A program made the translations under genes and the position numbers. From positions 1-64,000 of the forward strand of contig NC_010125.1 in NCBI RefSeq assembly GCF_000067045.1: a stretch of DNA of 64,000 nt, written 5' to 3'. How positions within the stretch are numbered: position 1 is the stretch's first letter; each line of letters opens with the position of its first letter. Origin of the DNA: Gluconacetobacter diazotrophicus PA1 5 (GTDB lineage: Bacteria; Pseudomonadota; Alphaproteobacteria; Acetobacterales; Acetobacteraceae). Positions 55,394 through 64,000 of this stretch are shown here, piece by piece. A model generated the notes under the pieces. The model saw nothing but the letters and a program-made list of their open reading frames with translations, was not told where the DNA came from and searched no databases.

Positions 55394-56355
55394 GACTGAT
55401 CTCCGGCACGCGACAGCAGGTCCAGGACGGCCATGCGCACGGCCACCCCCATCTCGACCTGCTCGCGGATGACGCTCTGGTCGGAATCGGCGACGCGGCT
55501 GTCGATCTCGACCCCGCGATTCATCGGGCCGGGATGCATGACCAGCGCCCCGGGCCGCGCGACCGCCAGCCGCTTGCGGTCCAGGCCGTAGAAGCGGAAA
55601 TATTCGCGCGCGCTGGGCACCTGGCCGCCGCTCATGCGCTCGCGCTGCATGCGCAGCATCATCACCACGTCCACGTCGCGCAGCCCGTCTTCCATCGTGT
55701 AATGGACATCCACCCCCAGGGCGCCGATCGCGCCGGGGATCAGCGTGGGCGGTCCCACCACCCGTACCCTGGCCCCCATCGCCGTCAGCAGGTGGATGTT
55801 CGACCGTGCCACGCGGCTGTGGCTGACATCGCCGCAGATCGCCACCGTCAGGCCGTGCAGCGTGCCGAAATGCCGGCGGATGGTCAGCGCGTCCAGCAGC
55901 GCCTGGGTGGGGTGTTCGTGGGTGCCGTCGCCGGCATTCACCACGCTGGCCTCGACCTTGCGGGCGAGCAGCGCCGGCGCGCCGGACTGCGAATGGCGCA
56001 CCACCAGCAGGTCGGTCCGCATCGCGTTCAGCGTCGCCGCCGTGTCCAGCAGAGTCTCGCCCTTGTTCACCGACGAACTGGCCACCGTCATGTTGATCAC
56101 GTCGGCGCCCAGCCGCTTCGCCGCCAGTTCGAACGACGTCCGCGTCCGGGTGCTGTCCTCGAAGAACAGGTTGATGACCGTGCGCCCCAGCAGCCGGTCG
56201 CGCGGCGTCTTGCGCGAGCGGCTCATCAGCGCATAGCTTTCGGCCAGGTCCAGGAACGGTTCGATCCGGGTCGGATGCATGCCCTGCAGGCCCAGCAGAT
56301 GCCGTGCATGCTGCGGGAAGAAGCGGGGTGCCGCCGCGCGCGGACCGTCGGTCAT
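55390..56355 (-). CDS. pyrB: Aspartate carbamoyltransferase, catalytic subunit
   Basis: A 321-aa enzyme condensing carbamoyl phosphate and aspartate, the first committed step of pyrimidine synthesis. Carbamoyl-phosphate motif [18 protein letters not shown], the [12 protein letters not shown] loop, [15 protein letters not shown] and [12 protein letters not shown] are all present. ATGA overlaps join it to gltX upstream and pyrC' downstream. Confidence 0.96.
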   Translation of the reverse strand: MTDGPRAAAPRFFPQHARHLLGLQGMHPTRIEPFLDLAESYALMSRSRKTPRDRLLGRTVINLFFEDSTRTRTSFELAAKRLGADVINMTVASSSVNKGETLLDTAATLNAMRTDLLVVRHSQSGAPALLARKVEASVVNAGDGTHEHPTQALLDALTIRRHFGTLHGLTVAICGDVSHSRVARSNIHLLTAMGARVRVVGPPTLIPGAIGALGVDVHYTMEDGLRDVDVVMMLRMQRERMSGGQVPSAREYFRFYGLDRKRLAVARPGALVMHPGPMNRGVEIDSRVADSDQSVIREQVEMGVAVRMAVLDLLSRAGDQS

Positions 56356-57752
56356 CGCGCGACCGCCCCGATCCGGGCCATCACCTCGTCCCGGCCCAGC
56401 GCCGCCAGCGTGGCGTCGATCCCCGGCGAGGTCGCGCCGCCCGTCATCGCCGCGCGCAGGGGCTGCGCCACCTGGCCCAGCTTGTGCCCGTGATGTTCGG
56501 CGAACCGGCGCAGCGCCACGTCGATCGCGGGCGCGTCGAACGGCTCGATCACCGCCAGGTCGCGGGCCAGTTCGCCCAGCATCGCCCGCGCTTCCGGCGT
56601 CAGCAGCTTCTCGGCCTTGGCGTCGAACGCCAGCGGCACGTGCCGGCCCAGGAAGGCGGCGCTGTCGGCCAGGTCCACCAGCGTCTTCGCCCGTTCCTTC
56701 AGCCCGGGCATCAGCGCCAGGATCCGCGCACGCACGGCCTCATCCACGCTCACGTCCGGCCGGTCCGCCAGCCGGGCCACGATATCGTCGGTCAGCCGCG
56801 CATCGTCCGCCTGGCGCAGCCATACCCCGTTCAGGTGCTGCAGCTTCACGTAATCCATGCGGGACGCCGACCGGCCGACGCCGTCCAGGTCGAACAGCTG
56901 GATCTGCTCGTCCCGCGACAGGATCTCGGCGTCGCCATGGCCCCAGCCCAGCCGCAGCAGGTAGTTGTTCAGTGCCTCGGGCAGGTATCCCATCTCGCGG
57001 AATTCCACGACCGACTGCGCGCCGTGCCGCTTGGACAGCTTGGCGCCGTCCGGCCCGTGGATCAGGGGCAGATGCGCGAACGCCGGCAGGTCCCACCCCA
57101 TGGCGCGATAGATCATCGCCTGGCGGAAGGTATTGGTCAGGTGGTCGTCGCCGCGAATGACGTGGGTGATGTCCATGTCATGGTCGTCCACCACCACCGC
57201 CAACTGGTACACCGGGGTGCCGTCGCCGCGCAGGATGATCATGTCGTCCAGCTCGGCGTTCGCCACGCGGACATCGCCCTGCACCAGGTCGTGGATGACC
57301 GTCTCGCCCTCGCGCGGGGCACGGATGCGCACCGTGTAGGGCGCGCCGGCCGGTGCCTCGGACGGGTCACGGTCGCGCCAGTAGCCGTTATAGCGGGGCG
57401 GCCGCCCCTCGGCCGCCGCCTGGTCGCGCATCTGCTGCAGTTCTTCCGGCGTGCAGTAGCAGCGATAGGCCAGCCCCTGCGCCAGCAGGTGGTGCGCGAT
57501 TTCGGCGTGCCGCGCCTGGCGCGTGGACTGGAACACCGGCTCCTCGTCCGGGGTGATGCCCATCCAGGCCAGCCCGTCGAACAGCACGTCCACCGCCTGC
57601 TGCGTCGAGCGTTCGCGGTCCGTATCCTCGATACGAAGCAGGAACTTGCCGCCATGGTGACGGGCGTACAGGAAGTTGAACAGGGCGGCGCGGGCGTTGC
57701 CGATATGCAGCAACCCGGTCGGGCTCGGTGCGAAGCGCGTGCGAACGGTCAT
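56352..57752 (-). CDS. gltX: Glutamyl-tRNA synthetase
   Basis: A 466-aa class I synthetase starting at ATG 57752 ([20 protein letters not shown]). The HIGH motif reads HIGN and the KMSKS motif reads KLSKR ([13 protein letters not shown]). A zinc-site region ([13 protein letters not shown]) and an alpha-helical anticodon domain follow. Acetic acid bacteria often have two GltX proteins, one of them charging tRNA-Gln; which one this is cannot be told here. It is the first gene of the nine-gene minus-strand run. Confidence 0.95.
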   Translation of the reverse strand: MTVRTRFAPSPTGLLHIGNARAALFNFLYARHHGGKFLLRIEDTDRERSTQQAVDVLFDGLAWMGITPDEEPVFQSTRQARHAEIAHHLLAQGLAYRCYCTPEELQQMRDQAAAEGRPPRYNGYWRDRDPSEAPAGAPYTVRIRAPREGETVIHDLVQGDVRVANAELDDMIILRGDGTPVYQLAVVVDDHDMDITHVIRGDDHLTNTFRQAMIYRAMGWDLPAFAHLPLIHGPDGAKLSKRHGAQSVVEFREMGYLPEALNNYLLRLGWGHGDAEILSRDEQIQLFDLDGVGRSASRMDYVKLQHLNGVWLRQADDARLTDDIVARLADRPDVSVDEAVRARILALMPGLKERAKTLVDLADSAAFLGRHVPLAFDAKAEKLLTPEARAMLGELARDLAVIEPFDAPAIDVALRRFAEHHGHKLGQVAQPLRAAMTGGATSPGIDATLAALGRDEVMARIGAVAR

Positions 57753-57855
57753 GAGGCGGCTCCATATCATGGGATGCCGCCTGCTTAAAAGGGACTGGAT
57801 CGGTTGGCTGGTGCGCCGGGGCACACGATGCCCCGGAACGAATAAAAGTCTTTTT

Positions 57856-57882
57856 GCCGCTTTTTCTTCAGAAAAAGAGGCG
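57856..57882. repeat. Dispersed hairpin repeat, copy 3
   Basis: GCCGCTTTTTCT, loop, GAAAAAGAGGC, preceded by GAATAAAAGTCTTTTT as in the copies at 13058 and 25537. It lies in the divergent gap between gltX and comEC, so here it is unlikely to serve as a terminator. Confidence 0.6.
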
Positions 57883-57928
57883 GGGCCGCTCCCTTCAACT
57901 TGCAGCGACCGGCGTCTAGTCTGCCCCC

Positions 57929-60058
57929 GTGGGCATGGCAGACGGACGACGCGAAGCGGACAGGGCAACGGTGGCGGACGCGCTGGCCGCGCGTCTGGCG
58001 CTGTGGCTGCCGGTGGGGATCGGCCTCGGGATCGCCCTGTATTTCTCGCTGCGGCAGGAACCGGGCCGGGCGGCCATGCTGGCCGCCGCCGGCGTGGTGG
58101 CGGCGGCGCTGGGCTGGATCGCGCGTCGCCCCTACGATCTGGTGCCCCGGGTGGCGGGCGGGGGGGCGGCGGCGGTGGCCGTGGGGTTCGTGGTGGCATG
58201 CACGGCAACGCATCGCCAGCCGCCGCTGCCGGACCTGCCGCGCCGGGCCACCATCGTGACCGGCCAGGTCGTCGCGGTCGTGCTGCTGCCGCCCCGGCCG
58301 GGGGATGACGGCCCGGCCACCCGCAGGGTGGACCTGGCCGGGGCGGTCCTGGACGATGCGATCGATGCCGGCATGCCGCCCCTGCGCCGCATCCTGCGCG
58401 TGCGCCTGCGGCCGGACGATCCGGCGGTGCTGGTCCCGGGCATGACGGTCCGGGTTCGCGCCATGCTGCGGCCACCGGCCCCGCCCGCCTGGCCCGGCGG
58501 CCCCGACCGGCAGCGCCGCGCCTGGTTCGACGGCACGGCGGGAACCGGCACCGCGCTGGGGCCGGTGCAGGCCGCCGGTCCGCCCCCGCCGCCGCGTACT
58601 CTGGAAGGGCTGCGCGAACGGGTGGTGGCGCGCATCCTGCGCGTGCTGCCGGGCGCGCCGGGCGGCGTGGCGGCGGCGGTCCTGACCGGCTCGGCCGCCA
58701 CGATGCCGCAGGCCGACCGCGACGCGTTCGCCGATGCTGGGCTTGCCCATCTGCTGGCCGTCGCGGGGCTGCATCTGGGCATCGTCATGGGGTTGGTGAT
58801 GGCGGCGGCGCGGCTGCTGCTGGCCTGTTCCGAACGGGCGACGCTCTACTGGCCGTGCCGGCAGGTCGCGGCGCTGGCCGGGCTGGCGGCGGGCATCGTC
58901 TATGTGGTGCTGACCGGCGCGCACCTGCCCGCGCTGCGCAGCCTGACCATGGCCGCCCTGGTGGTGCTGGCCATCCTGACGGGCCGGCGGGCACTGTCGA
59001 TGCGCGGGCTGGCGGTGGGGGCGACGCTGCTGCTGCTGACCGGCCCCGCCGACCTGCTGGAGGCCCCGCTGCAGATGTCGCTGGCCGCCGTCATGGCCCT
59101 GGCGGCGGGGTTCGAGGCGACGCGGCCGGCCCTGTCCCGCCTGAGGGAACAACCCGACTGGTGGCGGCGTCCCGCCCTGCACGTCGCCCATCTGGCGCTG
59201 GCCAGCCTGCTGGCGGGGGGCGCCACCGTGCCGGTGGTGATGACGCATTTCGGCACGCTCCAGCCCTGGTTCGTACTGGCCAACCTGCTGGCCGTGCCGC
59301 TGATGGCGCTGTGGATCCTGCCCTGGGGAGTGATCGCCCTGCTGCTGATGCCGTGGGGCGCGGACCCCGTGGCGCTGGTGCCCATGGGCTGGGGTATCCG
59401 GCTGGTGCTGGGCCTGGCGCATGCGGTGTCCGGCTGGCCGGCGGCGCGGGTGATGGTGCCGGCCATGCCGTCCTGGGGACTCGCCGCGTGGATGCTGGGC
59501 CTGTGCTGGCTCTGTCTCTGGACCCGGCGCTGGCGCTGGTGGGGCGTGGCCCCGATGGCCCTGGCGCTGGCGGCGCCCGTCCTGGTGGCGCGGCCGGATG
59601 TGCTGCTGTCCCCCGACGGACGGGCGGTGGCGGTGCGTGACGGCGCCGTGCTGCGCATCGGCCCGCATCCGGGGGCCGACAAGGCGGTCGAATCCGACTG
59701 GCAACAGGCCCTGGCTCTTCCGCTGGCCTCACTGCCGCAGGCGGACGGCCGCCTCGCCTGCCGTGACGAAGCCTGCCGGATGGATGGCGGGCGGGTCCGC
59801 CTGCGCCTTTCCGCCGCCGCCCCGGCCGAGTGCGCGGGGGTTACCCTGCTGGTGACGCTGGTGCCGATGGATCAGGGCTGCCCCGCCGCCCGTACGCTCG
59901 ACGGGCTGACCGTATGGCAAGGCGGCGCGCAGGCGGTCTTCCTGCGCCCGGACGGGCCGCATGTGGTCTCGGATCGTGGGGTGCGCGGGGCCAGGCCGTG
60001 GGTGCTGGCGCCGGGGCAGCATGGCATGCCGACCCTGCCGCTGGCCCAGCGGGAGTAA
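57929..60058 (+). CDS. comEC: ComEC/Rec2-family DNA-uptake channel protein
   Basis: A 709-aa polytopic membrane protein (GTG 57929 or ATG 57935). An N-terminal membrane pair precedes an OB-like DUF4131 region ([20 protein letters not shown]), followed by the competence domain ([40 protein letters not shown]) with many helices. A C-terminal metallo-beta-lactamase domain is not recognisable; the last about 150 residues are a short soluble tail, as in many alphaproteobacterial members. It transports single-stranded DNA into the cytoplasm in transformable bacteria. Confidence 0.88.
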   Translation: MGMADGRREADRATVADALAARLALWLPVGIGLGIALYFSLRQEPGRAAMLAAAGVVAAALGWIARRPYDLVPRVAGGGAAAVAVGFVVACTATHRQPPLPDLPRRATIVTGQVVAVVLLPPRPGDDGPATRRVDLAGAVLDDAIDAGMPPLRRILRVRLRPDDPAVLVPGMTVRVRAMLRPPAPPAWPGGPDRQRRAWFDGTAGTGTALGPVQAAGPPPPPRTLEGLRERVVARILRVLPGAPGGVAAAVLTGSAATMPQADRDAFADAGLAHLLAVAGLHLGIVMGLVMAAARLLLACSERATLYWPCRQVAALAGLAAGIVYVVLTGAHLPALRSLTMAALVVLAILTGRRALSMRGLAVGATLLLLTGPADLLEAPLQMSLAAVMALAAGFEATRPALSRLREQPDWWRRPALHVAHLALASLLAGGATVPVVMTHFGTLQPWFVLANLLAVPLMALWILPWGVIALLLMPWGADPVALVPMGWGIRLVLGLAHAVSGWPAARVMVPAMPSWGLAAWMLGLCWLCLWTRRWRWWGVAPMALALAAPVLVARPDVLLSPDGRAVAVRDGAVLRIGPHPGADKAVESDWQQALALPLASLPQADGRLACRDEACRMDGGRVRLRLSAAAPAECAGVTLLVTLVPMDQGCPAARTLDGLTVWQGGAQAVFLRPDGPHVVSDRGVRGARPWVLAPGQHGMPTLPLAQRE

Positions 60059-60061
60059 CTG

Positions 60062-60748
60062 TTACCGGGCCGGCGCCACCAGCACCTTGGCCGTGTACTG
60101 GCACGGTTCCTGTGCCGGGCACCGCCAGCATTCCGGCCGCCGGGCCTTGCAGACATAGCGCCCGTGCAGGATCAGCCAGTGATGCGCCGGGCGCAGCAGC
60201 GGGGCCGGTATCCGGGCCACCAACTGGTCCTCGACCGCGCGCGTGGTCCTGCCGGGGGCCAGGCCGGTGCGGTTGCCGATACGGAAGATGTGCGTATCCA
60301 CCGCCATCGTGCTGTCGCCGAACGCCACGTTCATCACCACGTTCGCCGTCTTGCGCCCCACCCCGGGCAGGGCCTCCAGCGCCGCGCGGTCGCGGGGGAC
60401 CTGGCCCTCATGCTGGTCCAGCAGGGCCTGCGAGAGTGCGACGACATTGCGTGCCTTGGTCCGCCATAACCCGATCGAGCGGATATGCGCCGCCACCCCG
60501 TCCTCGCCCAGCGCGACCATGGCGGCGGGGTCGGGGGCGTCGCGGAACAGCCCCTTCGTCGCCCGGTTCACCGAGGCATCGGTGGCCTGGGCGGACAGCG
60601 CCACGGCCACCAGCAGCGTATAGTCATCGACGAAATCCAGCTCGCTCGCCGCATCGGGGTGCGCCTCGGCCAGCAGGGTAATGAAGCGTTCGACCTCCTT
60701 CAGCGTCATGCGGCGGCGGGCCGAGGCGGGGCGGGGGGACTGGGTCAT
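60062..60748 (-). CDS. nth: Endonuclease III
   Basis: A 228-aa DNA glycosylase/AP lyase that removes oxidised pyrimidines. The start is ATG 60748. The helix-hairpin-helix with catalytic Lys is LPGVGRKTANVV, the catalytic Asp is in AVDTHIFRIGNR, and the [4Fe-4S] ligands follow C-x6-C-x2-C-x5-C at the C-terminus (CKARRPECWRCPAQEPC). It is convergent with comEC, with 3 bases between stops. Confidence 0.95.
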   Translation of the reverse strand: MTQSPRPASARRRMTLKEVERFITLLAEAHPDAASELDFVDDYTLLVAVALSAQATDASVNRATKGLFRDAPDPAAMVALGEDGVAAHIRSIGLWRTKARNVVALSQALLDQHEGQVPRDRAALEALPGVGRKTANVVMNVAFGDSTMAVDTHIFRIGNRTGLAPGRTTRAVEDQLVARIPAPLLRPAHHWLILHGRYVCKARRPECWRCPAQEPCQYTAKVLVAPAR

Positions 60749-60971
60749 GCGGTCCTGTCGTGCAATGCGGGGTCGTGGGCGTCTCTTTTCGGCCGGGCGG
60801 GGGGCGCTGTAAATCGCCGCCTCGCTTGCGTTCGCATGGCGGCGCGGCGATAGTCCGGGCACGATCGAGGGATTGCCTCCGGTTTCCATCGCAGCGCCGG
60901 ACGGCCCACGCTGCCGCCCGCGGGGCCGGAGCGGATGGAAAAGGATGGCCGTCGCGACCGGCCAGGACATC

Positions 60972-62837
60972 ATGACGGATACACAAACCGCGCCAGAGAC
61001 CGCGCCAGAAACCGCGTCGGCCCGGGACGGCCGCGCGCGCAACGAATTCGCCGACGTGCTGGGCTTCGTGATCCGGCGCTGGCTGGCCTATCCCGGCGCG
61101 CTGGCCTGGACGCTGGCGGGCGTCGCGGTGGCGACGGTGGCCGACGTGGTCACGCCGCTGCTGGCCGGCTGGATGGTGGACGACGTCGCCCATGCCGGCC
61201 CCGCCGCCGTGTCGGGCGGCGTCCTTCCGGCCGTGACGCCGGCGATGGAGGCCGCGCGGCGCGGCGTGCTGTGGATGCTGGGCGGGCTGGTGCTGCTGGG
61301 CCTGCTGGGCGTGGCGGGGCGGCGCATGTCCTATCTGGGGATCACGCACCTGACGGCCCGGACGATGCGCGGCATCGCGGAAACCGCCTTTGCCCGCGTC
61401 CAGCGCTTTTCCACCGACTGGCACGGCAACACCTTCGCCGGATCGACGGTGCGGCGGCTGACGCGCGGCATGTGGGCGGTCGATACCCTGGCCGACACGC
61501 TGATGCTGATGCTGCTGCCCGGCGTGCTGGTGCTGGGCGCGACCACGCTGGTGCTGGCGTTGCACTGGCCGTCGATGGGGCTGCTGCTGGGGGTCAGTTC
61601 CGTGGCCCTGGTCACGATGTCCACATCGCTGACCCTGCGCTATGTCGCGCCGTCCGCGCGGCTGGCCAACAGGTGGGACACCCGCATGGGCGCGGCCCTG
61701 GCCGACGCCGTCACCTGCAACGCGGTGGTCAAGGCCTTCGGGGCGGAAGTCCGGGAAGAAGCCCGCCTGTCCTGGATCCTCTCGCGCTGGCAGCGCCGCA
61801 CGGAACGGTCCTGGGTGCGCGGCACCAATTCGGGAAACCTGCAGAACGTGGCGGCCCTGCTGATGCGCGTGCTGCTGATTGGCGCGGTACTGGCATTGTG
61901 GTGGCGCGGCCAGGCCGGCCCGGGGGACGTGGCCTATGTGCTGACCATGGTCTTCCTGGTCCAGGGCTACCTGCGCGATATCGGGCAGCAGATCTCGATG
62001 GTCCAGCGCTCGGTGAACGAGATGGAGGAACTGGTCGCCATCTACCGCCTGCCGCCCGGGGTGCCGGACCGGCCGGATGCCCCGCCGCTGCGCGTGACGC
62101 ACGGCGCGATCCGGTTCGACCATGTCGGCTTCGGCTATCGCGGCCAGCGCGGCCTGCTGTTCCGCGACCTGTCCATCGACATTCCCGCCGGCAGCCGGGT
62201 CGCATTGGTCGGCCCGTCGGGCTCGGGCAAGACGACGCTGGTGAAGCTGCTGCAGCGGCTGTACGACGTGACGGACGGCCGGGTCCTGATCGACGGCACC
62301 GACATCGCGACCGTCACGCAGTCCAGCCTGCGGGCGCAGATCGCGATCGTGCAGCAGGAACCGGTGCTGTTTCACCGCTCATTGGCCGAAAACATCGCCT
62401 ATGGCCGCCCCGGTGCCCCGATGGCGGAGATCGAGGAAGCGGCCCGCCAGGCCAACGCGGCGGGCTTCATCGAACGCCTGCCCAAGGGCTACGCCACCAT
62501 GGTGGGCGAACGCGGCGTCAAGCTGTCGGGCGGCGAACGCCAGCGTGTGGCCATCGCCCGCGCCTTCCTGGCCAACGCCCCGATCCTGATCTTCGACGAG
62601 GCCACGTCCAGCCTGGACTCGGAATCGGAAATCCTGGTGCAGGATGCGATGGAACGCCTGATGGTCGGCCGCACGGTACTGGTCATCGCCCACCGCCTGT
62701 CCACCGTGGTCGGCCTGGACCGCATCCTCGTCTTCGCCCACGGCGAACTGCGCGAGGACGGATCGCACGCCCAGCTGATCACCCAGGACGGCGGCCTGTA
62801 TCGCCGCCTGTTCGAATTGCAGTCGCTGGATGGGTAG
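60972..62837 (+). CDS. ABC exporter (fused membrane and ATPase domains)
   Basis: A 621-aa half-transporter from ATG 60972 (MTDTQTAPETAP). There are six membrane helices in the first about 320 residues, then an ATPase domain: Walker A VGPSGSGKTTLVKLL, Q-loop QQEPVLFHRSLAENIAYG, signature KLSGGERQRVAIARAF and Walker B ILIFDEATSSLDSESE, ending with the H-loop IAHRLSTVVGLD. It probably works as a homodimer exporting lipids, drugs or peptides. The CRISPR array begins 98 bases downstream. Confidence 0.92.
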   Translation: MTDTQTAPETAPETASARDGRARNEFADVLGFVIRRWLAYPGALAWTLAGVAVATVADVVTPLLAGWMVDDVAHAGPAAVSGGVLPAVTPAMEAARRGVLWMLGGLVLLGLLGVAGRRMSYLGITHLTARTMRGIAETAFARVQRFSTDWHGNTFAGSTVRRLTRGMWAVDTLADTLMLMLLPGVLVLGATTLVLALHWPSMGLLLGVSSVALVTMSTSLTLRYVAPSARLANRWDTRMGAALADAVTCNAVVKAFGAEVREEARLSWILSRWQRRTERSWVRGTNSGNLQNVAALLMRVLLIGAVLALWWRGQAGPGDVAYVLTMVFLVQGYLRDIGQQISMVQRSVNEMEELVAIYRLPPGVPDRPDAPPLRVTHGAIRFDHVGFGYRGQRGLLFRDLSIDIPAGSRVALVGPSGSGKTTLVKLLQRLYDVTDGRVLIDGTDIATVTQSSLRAQIAIVQQEPVLFHRSLAENIAYGRPGAPMAEIEEAARQANAAGFIERLPKGYATMVGERGVKLSGGERQRVAIARAFLANAPILIFDEATSSLDSESEILVQDAMERLMVGRTVLVIAHRLSTVVGLDRILVFAHGELREDGSHAQLITQDGGLYRRLFELQSLDG

Positions 62838-62934
62838 ACCGACAGCAGCTTCTCTCGGGATGGTCGCTGAAGTGAACCCGAGTCCTTGTATAGCTTCGAT
62901 CTATGCCCCTGCATGCGAGGCGCATTCTTGCCGT

Positions 62935-64000
62935 GTTTTAATCCCCGCTTCCGCGTGGGGAGCGACGACAACCTTGCGACTCCTGTCCGACGCGGTCGGC
63001 GTTTCAATCCACGCTCCCGCACGGGGAGCGACGGGTGCGATCCTCCGCATGGTGCAGGAGGACATCGTTTCAATCCACGCTCCCGCACAGGGAGCGACCG
63101 CCTCGTCGATGATGACGGGCGAATTCATCACGCCGTTTCAATCCACGCTCCCGCACAGGGAGCGACGATCACGCGCACGCACCGCAGCCACTCGTCGTAG
63201 GGTTTCAATCCACGCTCCCGCACAGGGAGCGACCAACTGTCCGATATCTCGGCCAATCTCTCCAACGGTTTCAATCCACGCTCCCGCACAGGGAGCGACC
63301 GTTTCTCGATACGCGGTCCAATCCCCTCCTTCTTGTTTCAATCCACGCTCCCGCACAGGGAGCGACCAACGTCTCCGACCCTTGACGTGGTCTCACGCCT
63401 GTTTCAATCCACGCTCCCGCACAGGGAGCGACGAGCCGGGGACGAGCGTGTAATCCTGCTGCGCCGGTTTCAATCCACGCTCCCGCACAGGGAGCGACCA
63501 TAATCCTGAAACGGATGGCCGAGCTTGAGAGTGTTTCAATCCACGCTCCCGCACAGGGAGCGACTGGGCGGTCCATGCGGTCGGTCTGCATGGACGCCGT
63601 TTCAATCCACGCTCCCGCACAGGGAGCGACCCCGAAATATTACTTGAGCGCGCGGGCCTGTCGGGGTTTCAATCCACGCTCCCGCACAGGGAGCGACTCC
63701 CTTGCGAAGGAAGCGATGTCAAGGCTAGGTGGTTTCAATCCACGCTCCCGCACAGGGAGCGACCCCGCGGCAATGCGCGCGCCCAGTGCGCTGCGTGGTT
63801 TCAATCCACGCTCCCGCACAGGGAGCGACCCGGCCCGGTTCACACCGTCCCATGTTTCGGCGACGTTTCAATCCACGCTCCCGCACAGGGAGCGACGCTC
63901 TGCGAGGTGCTGAATGCGCGCTGTCGCGAGTGGTTTCAATCCACGCTCCCGCACAGGGAGCGACATCGGCCAGCCAGAGGTGATCCGCATTTCAGTCAGG
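62935..64000 (-). CRISPR. CRISPR array, type I-C-like repeats, leader-distal end
   Basis: Sixteen 32-nt repeats start at 62935, 63001, 63067, 63135, 63202, 63268, 63335, 63401, 63467, 63533, 63599, 63666, 63732, 63798, 63865 and 63933. On the plus strand they begin GTTTCAATCCACGC and end GGGAGCGAC, so the minus strand gives the GTCGC...GTGGATTGAAAC form typical of subtype I-C. Spacers are 34-36 nt; fifteen are complete and a sixteenth reaches the window edge. The first repeat is clearly degenerate and the second has a small change, marking the old, leader-distal end. Transcription should therefore run leftward, with leader and cas genes beyond 64000. Confidence 0.97.

Noticed and set aside
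57785-59704. A 639-codon minus-strand frame opposite comEC
   Set aside because: His/Gln/Arg-rich shadow frame; comEC on the plus strand has the DUF4131 and competence-domain signatures.
62830-63983. Open frames with repeating VSIHAPAQGA or RERGLK peptides
   Set aside because: These are translations of the CRISPR repeat, not proteins.

Overview
The window looks like a chromosomal segment of an acetic acid bacterium (Acetobacteraceae; best guess Gluconacetobacter or a close relative such as Komagataeibacter). The reasons are very G+C-rich housekeeping genes, two identical 930-bp IS1031-type insertion sequences, and core gene clusters of alphaproteobacterial type. No identity search was possible, so the genus is an inference.

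Layout. (a) 1-13.05 kb is an IS-riddled accessory island. It holds the most interesting system in the window, a two-gene short prokaryotic Argonaute operon (864-4333): an Mrr-like nuclease/TIR/APAZ effector followed by a short MID-PIWI Argonaute. Behind it come a broken Fic gene, pieces of a serine dehydratase gene and a TonB receptor gene, and at least seven IS copies or fragments. The island stops next to a decayed tRNA-Leu 3' end (12999-13044), a plausible attachment-site scar. (b) 13.1-25.5 kb is core: an SMP-30-like secreted protein, a shikimate dehydrogenase plus MFS transporter pair, nadK, a nitrilase-family amidase, a CDF metal exporter, serB, miaA and ilvI-ilvH-ilvC. (c) 25.5-32.6 kb is a second accessory patch: IS1182 and IS481 remnants fused end to end, an AT-richer cytosine DNA methyltransferase gene split by an IS256-family element with a perfect 8-bp target duplication, and a large serine recombinase module. 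(d) 32.6-44.8 kb holds secreted Gly-rich proteins, a cobalamin branch (cobO, cobQ, a CobC/CobD-type decarboxylase and a phosphatase-like pseudoenzyme), transporters, a hydrolase, a LysR regulator and an OmpA-like protein. (e) 44.99-57.75 kb is a tightly packed nine-gene minus-strand run (gltX, pyrB, pyrC', plsY, dprA, topA, rnr, an S41 protease gene, a DUF1491 gene), most junctions overlapping by 1-4 nt. (f) comEC, nth and an ABC exporter gene follow. (g) The right edge is a CRISPR array (62935 to beyond the window) with 32-nt repeats of type I-C character, transcribed leftward by inference; its cas genes are not in the window.

Three kinds of DNA-defence or DNA-modification function therefore sit within 64 kb: the Argonaute system, a disrupted methyltransferase and a CRISPR array. 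Their setting is shaped by transposition: exact target-site duplications can be read for five IS insertions and for one 161-bp MITE-like element (18650-18810).
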